Shown here: positions 46,143 through 55,013 of the stretch, one piece after another
Position numbering within the stretch: position 1 is the first letter of the stretch
How the letters are laid out: each line of letters opens with the position of its first letter
Source: Gammaproteobacteria bacterium
GTDB taxonomy: Bacteria > Pseudomonadota > Gammaproteobacteria > Pseudomonadales > Azotimanducaceae
Direction of reading: 5' to 3'
Assembly: GCA_018656865.1 (NCBI GenBank)
Contig: JABHYO010000142.1
Span: forward strand, 1 to 64,000
DNA: 64,000 nt
Program-made: the position numbers and the translations under genes
Notes under the pieces: model-generated
What the model was told of the DNA's origin: nothing
The model's input: only the letters and a program-made list of their open reading frames with translations
The model's database searches: none

Positions 46143-46649
46143 ATGAAGAACACTGCAATCGTTATTGGTGTTCTGTTTTTGTTGACTGTCACCGCTTCGG
46201 GCGTAATGGTTTATGCGCCGATTGAGAAGATCAGCCAGAAGGTAAAGTCCGAAGGTTATCTTCCGTACACCACTGACGAGGCTGTGTCACTGGCCTATGA
46301 ACGGTGTGGTACATGCCACGACGTGGACAAGGTTCTGCTTTACTGTTCGCGTTGTGGACCCCCATTTATTGTTACAATCCACTTCATGAAAAAATACATC
46401 GAGCTGGCAAATCTCGATGGCGGTCGCCTCGAACCTCTCACGGACGCCGAAGCTGTTGCCATATCCCAGGTGTGGAACGGGCTGATTGGGAATTGGGAGG
46501 GAGACTGGAGAGTTCAGGATATGAGGAAGTTACTTGGCAGTGATCAAGCGCTCATTGATTTGTTGGAGACACCTGTTGCAGACAGACCGATCGAGCTTTC
46601 GCTGGCGGATAAGGCAGCCCCCGGATCCTATAAAGAACAGACTCAGTAG
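46143..46649 (+). CDS. Membrane-anchored small cytochrome c
   Basis: A 168-residue protein with an N-terminal TM anchor (about residues 3-24). The heme site is CGTCH (55-59) and Met82 is a candidate axial ligand. Cys68 and Cys71 lie nearby in YCSRCGPP and might form a disulfide or metal site. The ATG at 46143 is preferred to 46101 since it begins the hydrophobic segment. It precedes the ABC genes by 13 bases. Confidence 0.8.
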   Translation: MKNTAIVIGVLFLLTVTASGVMVYAPIEKISQKVKSEGYLPYTTDEAVSLAYERCGTCHDVDKVLLYCSRCGPPFIVTIHFMKKYIELANLDGGRLEPLTDAEAVAISQVWNGLIGNWEGDWRVQDMRKLLGSDQALIDLLETPVADRPIELSLADKAAPGSYKEQTQ

Positions 46650-46661
46650 ACTTCGGTAAAC

Positions 46662-47600
46662 ATGATTACCGTAGAAAAGCTCGTAAAAGATTATGGTAGC
46701 CATCGGGCTATTGATGACATTTCTTTCTCTATGGAAGAGGGTGAAATTCTCGGATTTCTTGGTCCCAACGGGGCCGGGAAGACAACCATGATGCGTATTC
46801 TCACCTGCTGCATGCCTTCGACCAGCGGTCGTGCAACGGTAGCGGGTTTCGATTGTCTGGAAGATCCTCTGGAAGTTCGGAGAAGGATTGGGTATCTGCC
46901 TGAACGGGTACCGCTTTATGACGATATGCGGGTTTCAGACTATCTGGCTTTCGTAGCGGGTATGAAAGGTATGGCTAGCGACCTCATCTCTCAAAGTGTG
47001 AAGCGGACGGCAGAAGATTGCGGTCTTGATGATGTCTATGATCGTCGTATAAGCAACATTTCAAGAGGGTACAGACAAAGGGTGGGGCTTGCTCAGGCGC
47101 TGTTAAATGACCCCGAAGTGTTGATTCTGGATGAACCCACCGTGGGGCTGGACCCGGGTCAGATCAAAGAAATTCGGGGACTGATCAAGAATCTTTCCGA
47201 CAGGCATACGATAATATTGAGTACACACATCCTGCCGGAAGTCAGTCTGCTCTGCAGCAAAGTGGTCATTATCAATCAGGGAAAATTGGTCGCCATGGAT
47301 ACGCCGGAAAACCTGAGTGCTCAGGTGGATGATTCATCCAGGTTGATGTTGAGACTCGGTGGCCCTGTCGATCAGGTGGAAGAAGCCCTGGGTCGGGTTC
47401 CAGGGGTGATCAACGTTCAACGTGAAGAAAGTCCTGACTCGGATTCAAACGCCTTTTCCCTGGATTTTGCAGCAGGGCAGAATGCTCGTAAGGATCTGCA
47501 ATTATTGATTGCTGAAAAAGGCTGGGATTTGATGGAAATGCGAAACCTCTCTGCGAGTCTTGAGGATGTCTTTATCAAACTGGTTACCAGGGAAGACTAG
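46662..47600 (+). CDS. ABC transporter ATP-binding protein, GldA/NosF-like
   Basis: A 312-residue ATPase with Walker A GPNGAGKTT (34-42), signature ISRGYRQR (a variant of LSGGQ), and Walker B VLILDEP. A C-terminal regulatory domain follows (about 220-312). It is the first gene of a Gld-type module: ATPase, permease, GldG-like, DUF4340. The group is analogous in position to nosF of nos clusters. Confidence 0.9.
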   Translation: MITVEKLVKDYGSHRAIDDISFSMEEGEILGFLGPNGAGKTTMMRILTCCMPSTSGRATVAGFDCLEDPLEVRRRIGYLPERVPLYDDMRVSDYLAFVAGMKGMASDLISQSVKRTAEDCGLDDVYDRRISNISRGYRQRVGLAQALLNDPEVLILDEPTVGLDPGQIKEIRGLIKNLSDRHTIILSTHILPEVSLLCSKVVIINQGKLVAMDTPENLSAQVDDSSRLMLRLGGPVDQVEEALGRVPGVINVQREESPDSDSNAFSLDFAAGQNARKDLQLLIAEKGWDLMEMRNLSASLEDVFIKLVTRED

Positions 47601-47611
47601 GGAGACTCTGG

Positions 47612-48391
47612 ATGAATATCAGAAGTATTGGGCTGATCTATCGAAGAGAACTTGGCAGCTACTTCAGCTCTCATATTGCCTACGTCGTTATTGCGGTGTT
47701 TCTGCTGGTTACGGGATATTTTTTTTATAACCTGCTGGCATCCTTTTCAGTCATCAGTTTTCAGGCACAAACTAATGCCATGCTGGCTCGCCAGGCCAAC
47801 CTGCTTAATATCAATGAAACTGTGGTCAGGCCCCTGTTTGGAAATATCAGCATCGTGATGTTGTTGATGACGCCTTTTCTGACAATGCGCTTGATAGCAG
47901 AAGAGCGTAAGTCACGCACACTGGAGTTACTACGAAGTTATCCTGTCAGTGATATTGATGTCATATTGGCCAAGTACTTTGCCTGCATGACGGTTTTGCT
48001 GGCCATGATCCTGCCCACTTTGATTTATCCAATCTTCCTGGTGACCCTGGGAGATCCAGAGGTCATGCCGATTGCGACAGGTTATCTTGGGCTAATTCTC
48101 CTAGGTGGTACATTTATCGCGGTTGGATTGTTTGCTTCGTCCATTACAGAAAATCAGATAGTCGCTGCATCGGTGTCCTTTGGCCTTCTGTTCTGCTTCT
48201 GGTTGCTGAGTTACTCGGTAGCATTCGTATCAGCTGGATTTGGCAGATTCCTGACCTATATCGCCATTAACGAACATCTTGAGAGCCTGGCAAAAGGGGT
48301 GCTTGATTCCGAGGACATCATCTACTACCTGGGTTTGATTGCGTTGTTCCTCTTTCTCTCGCTCCGAAGTATGGAGTCAAAGCAGTGGTAG
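47612..48391 (+). CDS. ABC-2 permease, GldF/NosY-like
   Basis: A 259-residue permease with six TM segments, starting MNIRSIGLIYRRELGSYFSS and containing the TMRLIAEERKSRTLELLRSY loop typical of GldF/NosY permeases. It is the partner of the ATPase 11 bases upstream, and its end overlaps the start of the GldG-like gene by seven bases. Confidence 0.88.
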   Translation: MNIRSIGLIYRRELGSYFSSHIAYVVIAVFLLVTGYFFYNLLASFSVISFQAQTNAMLARQANLLNINETVVRPLFGNISIVMLLMTPFLTMRLIAEERKSRTLELLRSYPVSDIDVILAKYFACMTVLLAMILPTLIYPIFLVTLGDPEVMPIATGYLGLILLGGTFIAVGLFASSITENQIVAASVSFGLLFCFWLLSYSVAFVSAGFGRFLTYIAINEHLESLAKGVLDSEDIIYYLGLIALFLFLSLRSMESKQW

Positions 48392-49965
48392 ATTCTGCTG
48401 GCAAGGGTAAGTATCGGATGTTGAGCGGTATCCTGGGCGTTGTACTTGCTGCTGCGGGCGGAATTGTCTTCGCAATCAGTGGTCAGCTTGGCAATCTATC
48501 CCTGGCGCTAATCTGGGCAGGGGTGCTTCTGCTTACGTATTTCGTCTACACACAACTTGATCTGATTCGGGGATTTGTAGGCAAGCGTTCAACTTTCTAT
48601 GGTGCCAATACCCTGGTGATGACCATCGTCTTTCTGGTTCTTCTGGTGTTAGCTGCCTATATGTCGGTTCGTCATAAGGTCAGGATAGACTTAACCGAAA
48701 CTGGTCGATATACCCTGGCCCCGCAGACTGTTAAGACCTTGCGTTCGCTGCCTTCTGATATTGAGGTTATTGCATTTTATCGCAGTGATGAGCGTACCCG
48801 TCAGGCCATGGCGGATTTGCTTAAAGAATATTCATACTACTCGCCAAGCTTCAAGTTTCGTTTCATTGATCCTGATCAGAGTCCGTTGGAAGCAGCAGAA
48901 TATGGTGTCACTTCATACAGGACGACATTGATCAGACATGAAGGCAAGCAGGAAGTGGTCAGCTTCGAATCGGAAAATAAGCTGACTAATGCTCTGCTCA
49001 AGGTGCTGCGAAAAGAGACTAAACGAATCTATTTCGTTAAGGGGCATGGTGAAAACAGCCTTGCCAGTACTGAGAATGTTGGTTATGCCGCAGTGAAGGA
49101 GGCCCTTGAAAAAGAGCATCACGAGGTGCGTGATCTATTGCTGATTGGGTCGGATGGTGTGCCTGAAGATGCAGCTGTTGTCGTTGTTGCGGGTGCGAAA
49201 ACGGCGCTTCTACCCGGAGAGCTGGAGATGCTGACAGACTATTTGCGCCAGGGTGGTAGAGCACTTTTTATGCTGGACCCTGGTGACGCTCCTCAGTTTG
49301 CTCGGTACTTACAGGAATTTGGATTCAGTGTTGGCGAAGATATTGTTATCGATCAACTCAGTAAGGTCTTTGGGGGAAACTACCTGACACCTGTCGTCTC
49401 AGAATACTTCAAGGACCATCCAATTACCGCTGAATTTGATCTGGCGACCTTCTTTCCAATGGCTCAAACAGTATCCATAGAAGAGGATGGTTCCACGGGT
49501 AGCCAGAACCTTGCCAAAACCAGTAATAGCAGCTGGGCGAAAAGGTCCGGTATTCTGGATGAAAACAACCTCGATTTTGATCAAGCCACGGGTGTTGCTG
49601 GTCCGCTTAACATCATTTCTGTGACGTCGATTCCCGTTGATGAAGACCTGCCTGATGGAACTAAACAGACAGATAATCCTGATCTTAAGAAGTGGGGCAA
49701 GGTGGTGGTCATTGGTGATTCCAATTTCGTCAGCAATGCCTATATTCAGATGGCAGGTAATCGCGACCTGTTTCTAAATGTTGTCGATTGGCTGGCGGAA
49801 GAACATCTCCTTATCTCCATTCGTAAAAAGGCACCGGGGCTCTCACCCATTACAATGACAGCAGTCGAGGGTCGGATGGTTTTCTGGGTCTGTGTCATCA
49901 TTTTCCCTTCACTGGCATTGATCCTGGGTTTTGCTGTTATTGCTCGCAATAGGGCTCAGGATTGA
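48385..49965 (+). CDS. GldG-like ABC auxiliary membrane protein
   Basis: A 526-residue protein with three N-terminal TM segments (about residues 12-90), a large periplasmic domain (DUF7088/ABC_transp_aux type, including IDPDQSPLEAAEYGV and the GHGENSL segment) and a C-terminal TM (about 498-520). The GTG start overlaps the permease. Such proteins complete Gld-type transporters; their cargo is not known here. Confidence 0.85.
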   Translation: MVDSAGKGKYRMLSGILGVVLAAAGGIVFAISGQLGNLSLALIWAGVLLLTYFVYTQLDLIRGFVGKRSTFYGANTLVMTIVFLVLLVLAAYMSVRHKVRIDLTETGRYTLAPQTVKTLRSLPSDIEVIAFYRSDERTRQAMADLLKEYSYYSPSFKFRFIDPDQSPLEAAEYGVTSYRTTLIRHEGKQEVVSFESENKLTNALLKVLRKETKRIYFVKGHGENSLASTENVGYAAVKEALEKEHHEVRDLLLIGSDGVPEDAAVVVVAGAKTALLPGELEMLTDYLRQGGRALFMLDPGDAPQFARYLQEFGFSVGEDIVIDQLSKVFGGNYLTPVVSEYFKDHPITAEFDLATFFPMAQTVSIEEDGSTGSQNLAKTSNSSWAKRSGILDENNLDFDQATGVAGPLNIISVTSIPVDEDLPDGTKQTDNPDLKKWGKVVVIGDSNFVSNAYIQMAGNRDLFLNVVDWLAEEHLLISIRKKAPGLSPITMTAVEGRMVFWVCVIIFPSLALILGFAVIARNRAQD

Positions 49966-50996
49966 ACTCCACCAGGAAAACTCTCTTCTGGCTGATTACC
50001 CTTCTGCTGGTGGCTGGCGGATTCTACGTTCTCGATCAGCAGGTTGCAGAACAAGACAGGATTACCGAAGAGAATCTGAGACTGTTTCACTTCACACCGG
50101 ATGATGTCGAAGAGTTCTGGATAGCGGGTAAAGAAGATGGCCTGAGAGTGAAAGTTCATCGTCGCGACGGAGAGTGGTGGTTGAAGTTTCCCATCGTTGC
50201 CAGGGGGGATGATTCGAAGATTGATTCATTGCTGACCAACGTCGTGGTGTCACGCAAAGACCGCACTCTGTTTGAAGAGGCTGATGCCGGCAAGATGCAG
50301 GAATTGGGTCTCGATACCCCCTCTATTGAAATGACATTTATTACCTCAGGAGTTACCGAACATGCCAGCGGTACTCCAACGTCGAATGACGCGGTAAATA
50401 CCGCTGTGGTGGAGCGTAGTCCATCGAAAGTAGAGACGACAATATTCTTTGGGGATTCAGGCCCGACGAACAACGTAGCCTATGCCATGTTGTCTAAAGA
50501 TTCTCGAGTCTTCCGTATCCACTCCGATGTGAGAACCGAAGCCGACAGATCTGTCTACGATCTGCGTGACAAATCGCTGTTGTCCTTTGACCCGCTGAAA
50601 CTACTAACGGTGGATATAACTCGCCGGGACCTGCCGCATCTGGTTATAGAGCATGACAATGGCCGTTGGAACATGCTTGAGCCGTCGGTGGCCAGGGCTT
50701 CCCAGCAGAATGTGCTGGAAGGTCTGTTTATGATTAAGGACGATGAAATTAAGGCATTCCTGGGTGGCGATCTTGAGAATAAGCAGGCCTATGGGTTAGA
50801 TGCCCCAAGAATCCGCATTTCTATAAAAGATCAGCAAAGAGATGAGCCCTACGTGCTGATTATTGGCGATAAGGACAGAAGCAGGCGAGGGTACTTTGCT
50901 CTGACTAATCGAAGCGAAGAAGTGCTGGTAGTAACCGAAGATCTTGTCAATTACTTGCTTTCAATCAAGGACAGTTGGCAGGAAATCCCATCATAA
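49962..50996 (+). CDS. DUF4340 domain protein
   Basis: A 344-residue protein with an N-terminal TM anchor (about residues 6-24) and a DUF4340 beta-rich extracytoplasmic domain, repeated in two halves. It starts at TTG 49962, overlapping the previous stop. DUF4340 genes very often follow GldG-like genes. No enzymatic motif is visible. Confidence 0.82.
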   Translation: MNSTRKTLFWLITLLLVAGGFYVLDQQVAEQDRITEENLRLFHFTPDDVEEFWIAGKEDGLRVKVHRRDGEWWLKFPIVARGDDSKIDSLLTNVVVSRKDRTLFEEADAGKMQELGLDTPSIEMTFITSGVTEHASGTPTSNDAVNTAVVERSPSKVETTIFFGDSGPTNNVAYAMLSKDSRVFRIHSDVRTEADRSVYDLRDKSLLSFDPLKLLTVDITRRDLPHLVIEHDNGRWNMLEPSVARASQQNVLEGLFMIKDDEIKAFLGGDLENKQAYGLDAPRIRISIKDQQRDEPYVLIIGDKDRSRRGYFALTNRSEEVLVVTEDLVNYLLSIKDSWQEIPS

Positions 50997-51002
50997 TTGG
51001 CC

Positions 51003-52232
51003 ATGCTTGTTCAGAGGTTCTTTAAATCGTTCGCCAGACTTTCTGGCGTTGTCTTCGTGTGCATGTCGTTGGCAGGTTGCAGCAGGGAGGATCCTGTAGA
51101 ACCGGCACCTGTTGCTGTTGTGGGTCAGAGTCTCAACGATGTGGGTTCCGAGCAACCCACTGAACCTGAAAGGAAGCTGCTTATTGGCGTCGTTGGGCCA
51201 GAAACCGGGCCTGAGGCCCAATACGGTCAATCCGTTTATCAAGGTGTTCTCCTGGCTGCGCAAGGTCTAAATGATGCAGGGGGTATTGGTGGCGAAAAAC
51301 TAGAGGTCGTCCACTTTGACAACAAGGGAGGCCAGGGGCGCACAAGGGACATCGTGCAACATTTCGTGGATCAAAAGGCCATGGCGATAATCGCGGCACC
51401 CACAGGATGGGCTACGTTTGCCCCGACCTATTTGAGCAATGATAGTAAAACTATATTGATATCAATTGGTTCGAGAAGGAAGGTTGCCCGAAGTGGTGAC
51501 TATATTTTTCAGATGTCTCTTAATGATGAGATTGCGACGGCTTATATGGTTGAGCACGCGATCCGAGAGCAGGGTTTTACCCGATTGGCACTGGTAACGG
51601 CTTCAGACTATGACTACTCATTGGACGTCAGTGCACTGTTCAAAATTGCCTTGAATAGCCACGATGCTGAACTTGTATTTGAAACCGATACTTACGACAC
51701 CTATACGGGGCAGCATGACTTGAGAAGTGCTACGACGAAACTATTGGAAGTTGCAGACTCACTCGATGCCATTATTTTTACAGGCAGTGCTTCTGAAGCG
51801 GCTGAGTTGTTGCAAGGCTTGCTCAAAGAGAATGTCAGATTGCCCTTGCTTGGCGGAGAGGACCTGTTTTCTGATGAATTCCTGGATGCGGCAGGTGAAA
51901 GTGCGATCGGTAGCCTTGTCTATGCAACCTACCCTAATCAAAGTCTTCTCCGGACGAAGGACTTCATCTCGACATACGAAGTGCAGTATCAAACTAAGCC
52001 AGATCGTTTTTCTGCATTGGCATTCGATGCCACGACATTGGTGGCCAACGCTATCGCAGAGTCTGATTCCCGGAAAAGTTCAGTTGTTAGAGAAACCCTG
52101 CTCGCGTCAAAACTTGTGGATGGTGTCACTGGAACCTCAGAATTTGCGGCCCAGGGCACATCCATCAATGTGCCATTGATCTACAAAGTAGTTGCTGGCC
52201 AGAATATTGGACGATTTGCTCTTCAAAACTGA
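51003..52232 (+). CDS. Periplasmic binding protein type 1 lipoprotein (Leu/Ile/Val family)
   Basis: A protein of about 409 residues with a lipoprotein signal (lipobox LAGC) and a type-1 periplasmic binding fold (IGVVGPETGPEAQYGQSVYQGVLLAA split here into segments; AIIAAPTGWATFAP). No matching Liv-type permease or ATPase is in the window, so it may be a sensor or a partner of the Gld-type module rather than an amino acid importer. A TTG start at 50997 would add two codons. Confidence 0.8.
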   Translation: MLVQRFFKSFARLSGVVFVCMSLAGCSREDPVEPAPVAVVGQSLNDVGSEQPTEPERKLLIGVVGPETGPEAQYGQSVYQGVLLAAQGLNDAGGIGGEKLEVVHFDNKGGQGRTRDIVQHFVDQKAMAIIAAPTGWATFAPTYLSNDSKTILISIGSRRKVARSGDYIFQMSLNDEIATAYMVEHAIREQGFTRLALVTASDYDYSLDVSALFKIALNSHDAELVFETDTYDTYTGQHDLRSATTKLLEVADSLDAIIFTGSASEAAELLQGLLKENVRLPLLGGEDLFSDEFLDAAGESAIGSLVYATYPNQSLLRTKDFISTYEVQYQTKPDRFSALAFDATTLVANAIAESDSRKSSVVRETLLASKLVDGVTGTSEFAAQGTSINVPLIYKVVAGQNIGRFALQN

Positions 52233-52274
52233 TTAAAAAAACACCCATTAACTCGCTAACTACATGACGACCCT

Positions 52275-53375
52275 ATGAAACGTTTTCATTTCAGATATTA
52301 CTTCGGTGGCATCGCCCTGATTCTTCTTGTGCTCCAGTTGATAACGGGGATTTTTTTAACCATGTACTATGAGCCGAATCTCAGGGAAGCCTATGCCAGT
52401 GTGCAGGCTCTTTACCAGGATTCCTTTCTTCATAGCTGGATGCGGGATTCTCATCGCTGGCTGGCGTTTTTCATCGTTACGTCGGTGGTTGTGCACTTTT
52501 TCAGGAGTCTGCTCAGAAAGGATTATCTTCGTCCCAGGAAGAGAGTCTCCTGGCTGACTGGGATGCTGTTGATTCTGGTAATTCTCTTCATCTCTGTTAC
52601 CGGATTTATCCTGCCCTGGGAATGGAAGGGCTACTGGTTCATGGAGATGGTCCCTAACCTGGCGGGAGAGTTGCCATTTATTGGTGAGCCGTTAAAGAAC
52701 GGGCTGATCAGTTTCTTCACGCTGAATCGTGTTTTTGTTGCACATATTCTTCTGCTTCCTCTGGTTTCGATCATTCTCATCGACATTCACGTTTTCGGTC
52801 ATCTTAGAAATCGCAAAGGAGGTATCCCTCGCTATTTGATGATGCATGGTTTGATAACCCTGCCGGTAATCGTCGTGGTCGCTGTGTTGGCGGCAACAGT
52901 CCAGATGCCAACTTCGGATCCGGACATTATCCCTCTGCCTCTTGAAGGGCGATTTGTTCCAACCATCGAATGGTATGTGCTGATTTTCTATGTGCCTTTT
53001 ATGTACTTCGAGAACTGGATCGGGCCAACCCTGGGGTTGTATCTGCCTGGCGTCCTGTTTTTGCTATTGGCTGCGGCACCGTTTTTCTTGCGCCGTAAAC
53101 CTCTGGAGGAGCGCAAGAAGTCAAAGCTTTCACCAACCATGAAGAAGGTTGCCGCCTTCGTCGTGGTGACTTCTATTTGCTCGGTCTTCTTTGGTTCGGT
53201 CTATACCGCTGGTTACAGATCACCGACGATGGGGTGCAACTCGTGCCACAATATCTATATGGGTAGACGTATGGGCGTGCCACCCGATGACTTCAGAGAC
53301 AGAGAGAAACTTCCTCTTCTGGATGACAATCAATGGATGGTAGAGCACTGGTTTGCGCCTCAGCAAACCTGGTAG
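52275..53375 (+). CDS. Fused cytochrome b (b6 plus subunit IV) with C-terminal c-heme
   Basis: A 366-residue fusion of both halves found split at 41516 and 42145. Heme b ligands are His60/His74 (x13) and His157/His172 (x14), the Qo motif is IEWY (231-234, where the split form has PEWY), and the c-heme site is CNSCH (321-325). The N-terminal Cys of the split form is Tyr here (FRYYFGG), so no covalent heme ci is predicted. The two probably arose by duplication and may act in different directions or with different carriers. Confidence 0.87.
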   Translation: MKRFHFRYYFGGIALILLVLQLITGIFLTMYYEPNLREAYASVQALYQDSFLHSWMRDSHRWLAFFIVTSVVVHFFRSLLRKDYLRPRKRVSWLTGMLLILVILFISVTGFILPWEWKGYWFMEMVPNLAGELPFIGEPLKNGLISFFTLNRVFVAHILLLPLVSIILIDIHVFGHLRNRKGGIPRYLMMHGLITLPVIVVVAVLAATVQMPTSDPDIIPLPLEGRFVPTIEWYVLIFYVPFMYFENWIGPTLGLYLPGVLFLLLAAAPFFLRRKPLEERKKSKLSPTMKKVAAFVVVTSICSVFFGSVYTAGYRSPTMGCNSCHNIYMGRRMGVPPDDFRDREKLPLLDDNQWMVEHWFAPQQTW

Positions 53376-53418
53376 TTAGTCTAGTCCGAATCTATAAACT
53401 AATGGAGTCCACCGATAT

Positions 53419-53590
53419 TGGCGGGTGTGCACTTGCCGCACCGGCGTGTGCGGAACGCCGCCCGACCCATCCATGGGACTGCTTTCGGCGGGGACGCCGA
53501 GTCCATCCAGGCCTCGAGTCTGCGTCAAGCGCACACCCGACAAGATCGGCTACATCCGTGACGATCGGCATTCTCGGATGAGAATGAACT
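53419..53590. other. GC-rich palindrome-dense intergenic island, possible structured RNA
   Basis: This gap between convergent clusters is richer in G+C than its surroundings and holds nested inverted repeats: CGGGTGTGC (53422-53430) pairs with GCACACCCG (53531-53539); CCGCAC (53436-53441) with GTGCGG (53448-53453); GGACT (53476-53480) with AGTCC (53500-53504), enclosing CGGCG-GGGA-CGCCG (53486-53499); and CATTCTC-GGAT-GAGAATG (53569-53586). The arrangement resembles a multi-stem RNA closed by a 9-bp stem. No known RNA family is recognised and no good protein frame is seen. Confidence 0.45.
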
Positions 53591-53614
53591 AGGGATTACT
53601 CAGTCTAGATGGCG

Positions 53615-53809
53615 TTATTCTTTCTCGATCTTTTTTCTCTGCCAGGCCCCAAATACTATGGTGGCAGCACCCGCTGCGGTTATCACAAAGTAAAAAGGGT
53701 CGATAGAAGTATTGGCGATTTTTGACATGATGATGTTGAACAGCGCAAGAAGAATCAGGACAGTACCCAGTATGAGCGGTTTAGTCCCTTTTTCCCTTTT
53801 TTGACTCAA
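53615..53809 (-). CDS. Small two-TM membrane protein, 64 aa
   Basis: A 64-residue protein with two hydrophobic segments (about 11-29 and 38-55) and a charged C-terminus (WQRKKIEKE). It follows the CcdA-like gene by 20 bases on the same strand, so it is probably the last gene of that operon. No family is recognised. Confidence 0.6.
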   Translation of the reverse strand: MSQKREKGTKPLILGTVLILLALFNIIMSKIANTSIDPFYFVITAAGAATIVFGAWQRKKIEKE

Positions 53810-53829
53810 GATATTTCCGTTACAGCTCT

Positions 53830-54510
53830 CTAGACCAGGAAGCCGAGGAAAAACGCCTTGTAATAAACCATGACGCCGGTGATGTTCATCAGCGCCAGAA
53901 CACCGAGAAACGCACCGCAGATATTTCTTAAAACTGATCGATATTTTTCGCTCAGGTATCTCAAGCTCAATACCAGCAACATACCGACGAAAGAAAAGGA
54001 TAAAGCCATACCGAGCCCGTAGATCCAGGCAAGGAATGCACCCTGTTTCGCCGTCTGGGGATCGATGCCTATTTGCAGTATTTTCGCGTAGGTCGGTGTC
54101 ACGCAGGGCGAGTAGATGACTGCGAACGACAGGCCCAGCAGCAGGGCACAGCCACCATATACAATTGATCGCAATAGTCTGCCATTGATGGACAAGCTGT
54201 GCCCGAAAATCAGGTGAAGGCTGATGAGTCCTATGACGACACCAGCAGCGATTCTCAGCCCATTGATATGAGATAAAAGGACCCGGCCCGCATCAATCCC
54301 TCTGGAACTGAGAAGCGCATAGATAACACTGAAACCGATTGCGTAGGCAGCGCAGGAGAGTAGTTCCTGCCATTCACCTCTCTTCCGGTCATCAATGAGT
54401 CGAATACCGACAAGGTAGGCCAGAAAGAAGGGGCTGATCTGGAGGATGCAGACCTGCCAGATGGAAAAAAACGATGAAAAACCACCCCAGAGTGCGGTGA
54501 ACCATCCCAC
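53830..54510 (-). CDS. CcdA/DsbD-like thiol-disulfide transmembrane transporter
   Basis: A 226-residue membrane protein with about six TM helices. Cys21 (in VCILQISPFF) and Cys136 (in YSPCVTPTY) take the places of the two conserved cysteines of CcdA, which pass reducing power across the inner membrane to periplasmic thioredoxins. The first site has lost the usual LSPC order. Its start codon meets the stop of the CPC-type TlpA-like gene (shared base 54510), so they are coupled. Confidence 0.8.
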   Translation of the reverse strand: MGWFTALWGGFSSFFSIWQVCILQISPFFLAYLVGIRLIDDRKRGEWQELLSCAAYAIGFSVIYALLSSRGIDAGRVLLSHINGLRIAAGVVIGLISLHLIFGHSLSINGRLLRSIVYGGCALLLGLSFAVIYSPCVTPTYAKILQIGIDPQTAKQGAFLAWIYGLGMALSFSFVGMLLVLSLRYLSEKYRSVLRNICGAFLGVLALMNITGVMVYYKAFFLGFLV

Positions 54511-55013
54511 TAAAGAATCTCCTCAACCCATGTATAGACGTGTGATTCCATATCTTTGATGTTGCCGTAGAAAATCCTGCGCAGCGTGCCGTTCTTGTCA
54601 ATGAAGACTGTGGTGGGTGGTGAATTAATACCGTAGGTGCGGGCGATCCTGTCCCCATCATCGTATGCGGCGGGGAATGGCAGGTCATGACCGGTAACGA
54701 ACTTTCTGAACTTGCTCTCCGGGTCCTGTATTCCAATCATCAGTACATCAACACCCTGTTGCTCGTACTTTGTATGTATTTGCTTTAAGAGTGGAATGGA
54801 TTCGTTTGAGCAGGGACACCAGGAAGACATAAACGTGATCGCCTTGGCATTACCCGGTTGACCATCGATGGTCATGGAACCGCCATCAAGAAGGGGAAGT
54901 TCAAAGGCAGGGGCCGGTTGGCCTATATTGGCTTGCATTTCAATGTCTTCAGCGCAACCCGTCAGAATTCCCAGGACAAACAGCGCTATCCACGGAAGTC
55001 TGTCAGGTTTCAT
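54510..55013 (-). CDS. TlpA/ResA-like lipoprotein with a CPC motif
   Basis: A protein of about 167 residues with a lipobox (ILTGC) and a thioredoxin fold (SMTIDGQPGNAKAITFMSSW). The active site is WCPCS (Cys66, Cys68), a CxC in place of the usual WCxxC, read directly from the sequence and confirmed on the codons. Family knowledge: CxC thioredoxins can have low redox potential or a metal-handling role. The ATG at 55013 begins the lipoprotein signal; a start at 55043 is also open. Confidence 0.8.
   Translation of the reverse strand: MKPDRLPWIALFVLGILTGCAEDIEMQANIGQPAPAFELPLLDGGSMTIDGQPGNAKAITFMSSWCPCSNESIPLLKQIHTKYEQQGVDVLMIGIQDPESKFRKFVTGHDLPFPAAYDDGDRIARTYGINSPPTTVFIDKNGTLRRIFYGNIKDMESHVYTWVEEIL

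Noticed and set aside
36641-53375. A Rieske iron-sulfur protein completing the cytochrome b complex
   Set aside because: No CxHxG and CxxH pair was found in any plausible frame of the cluster.
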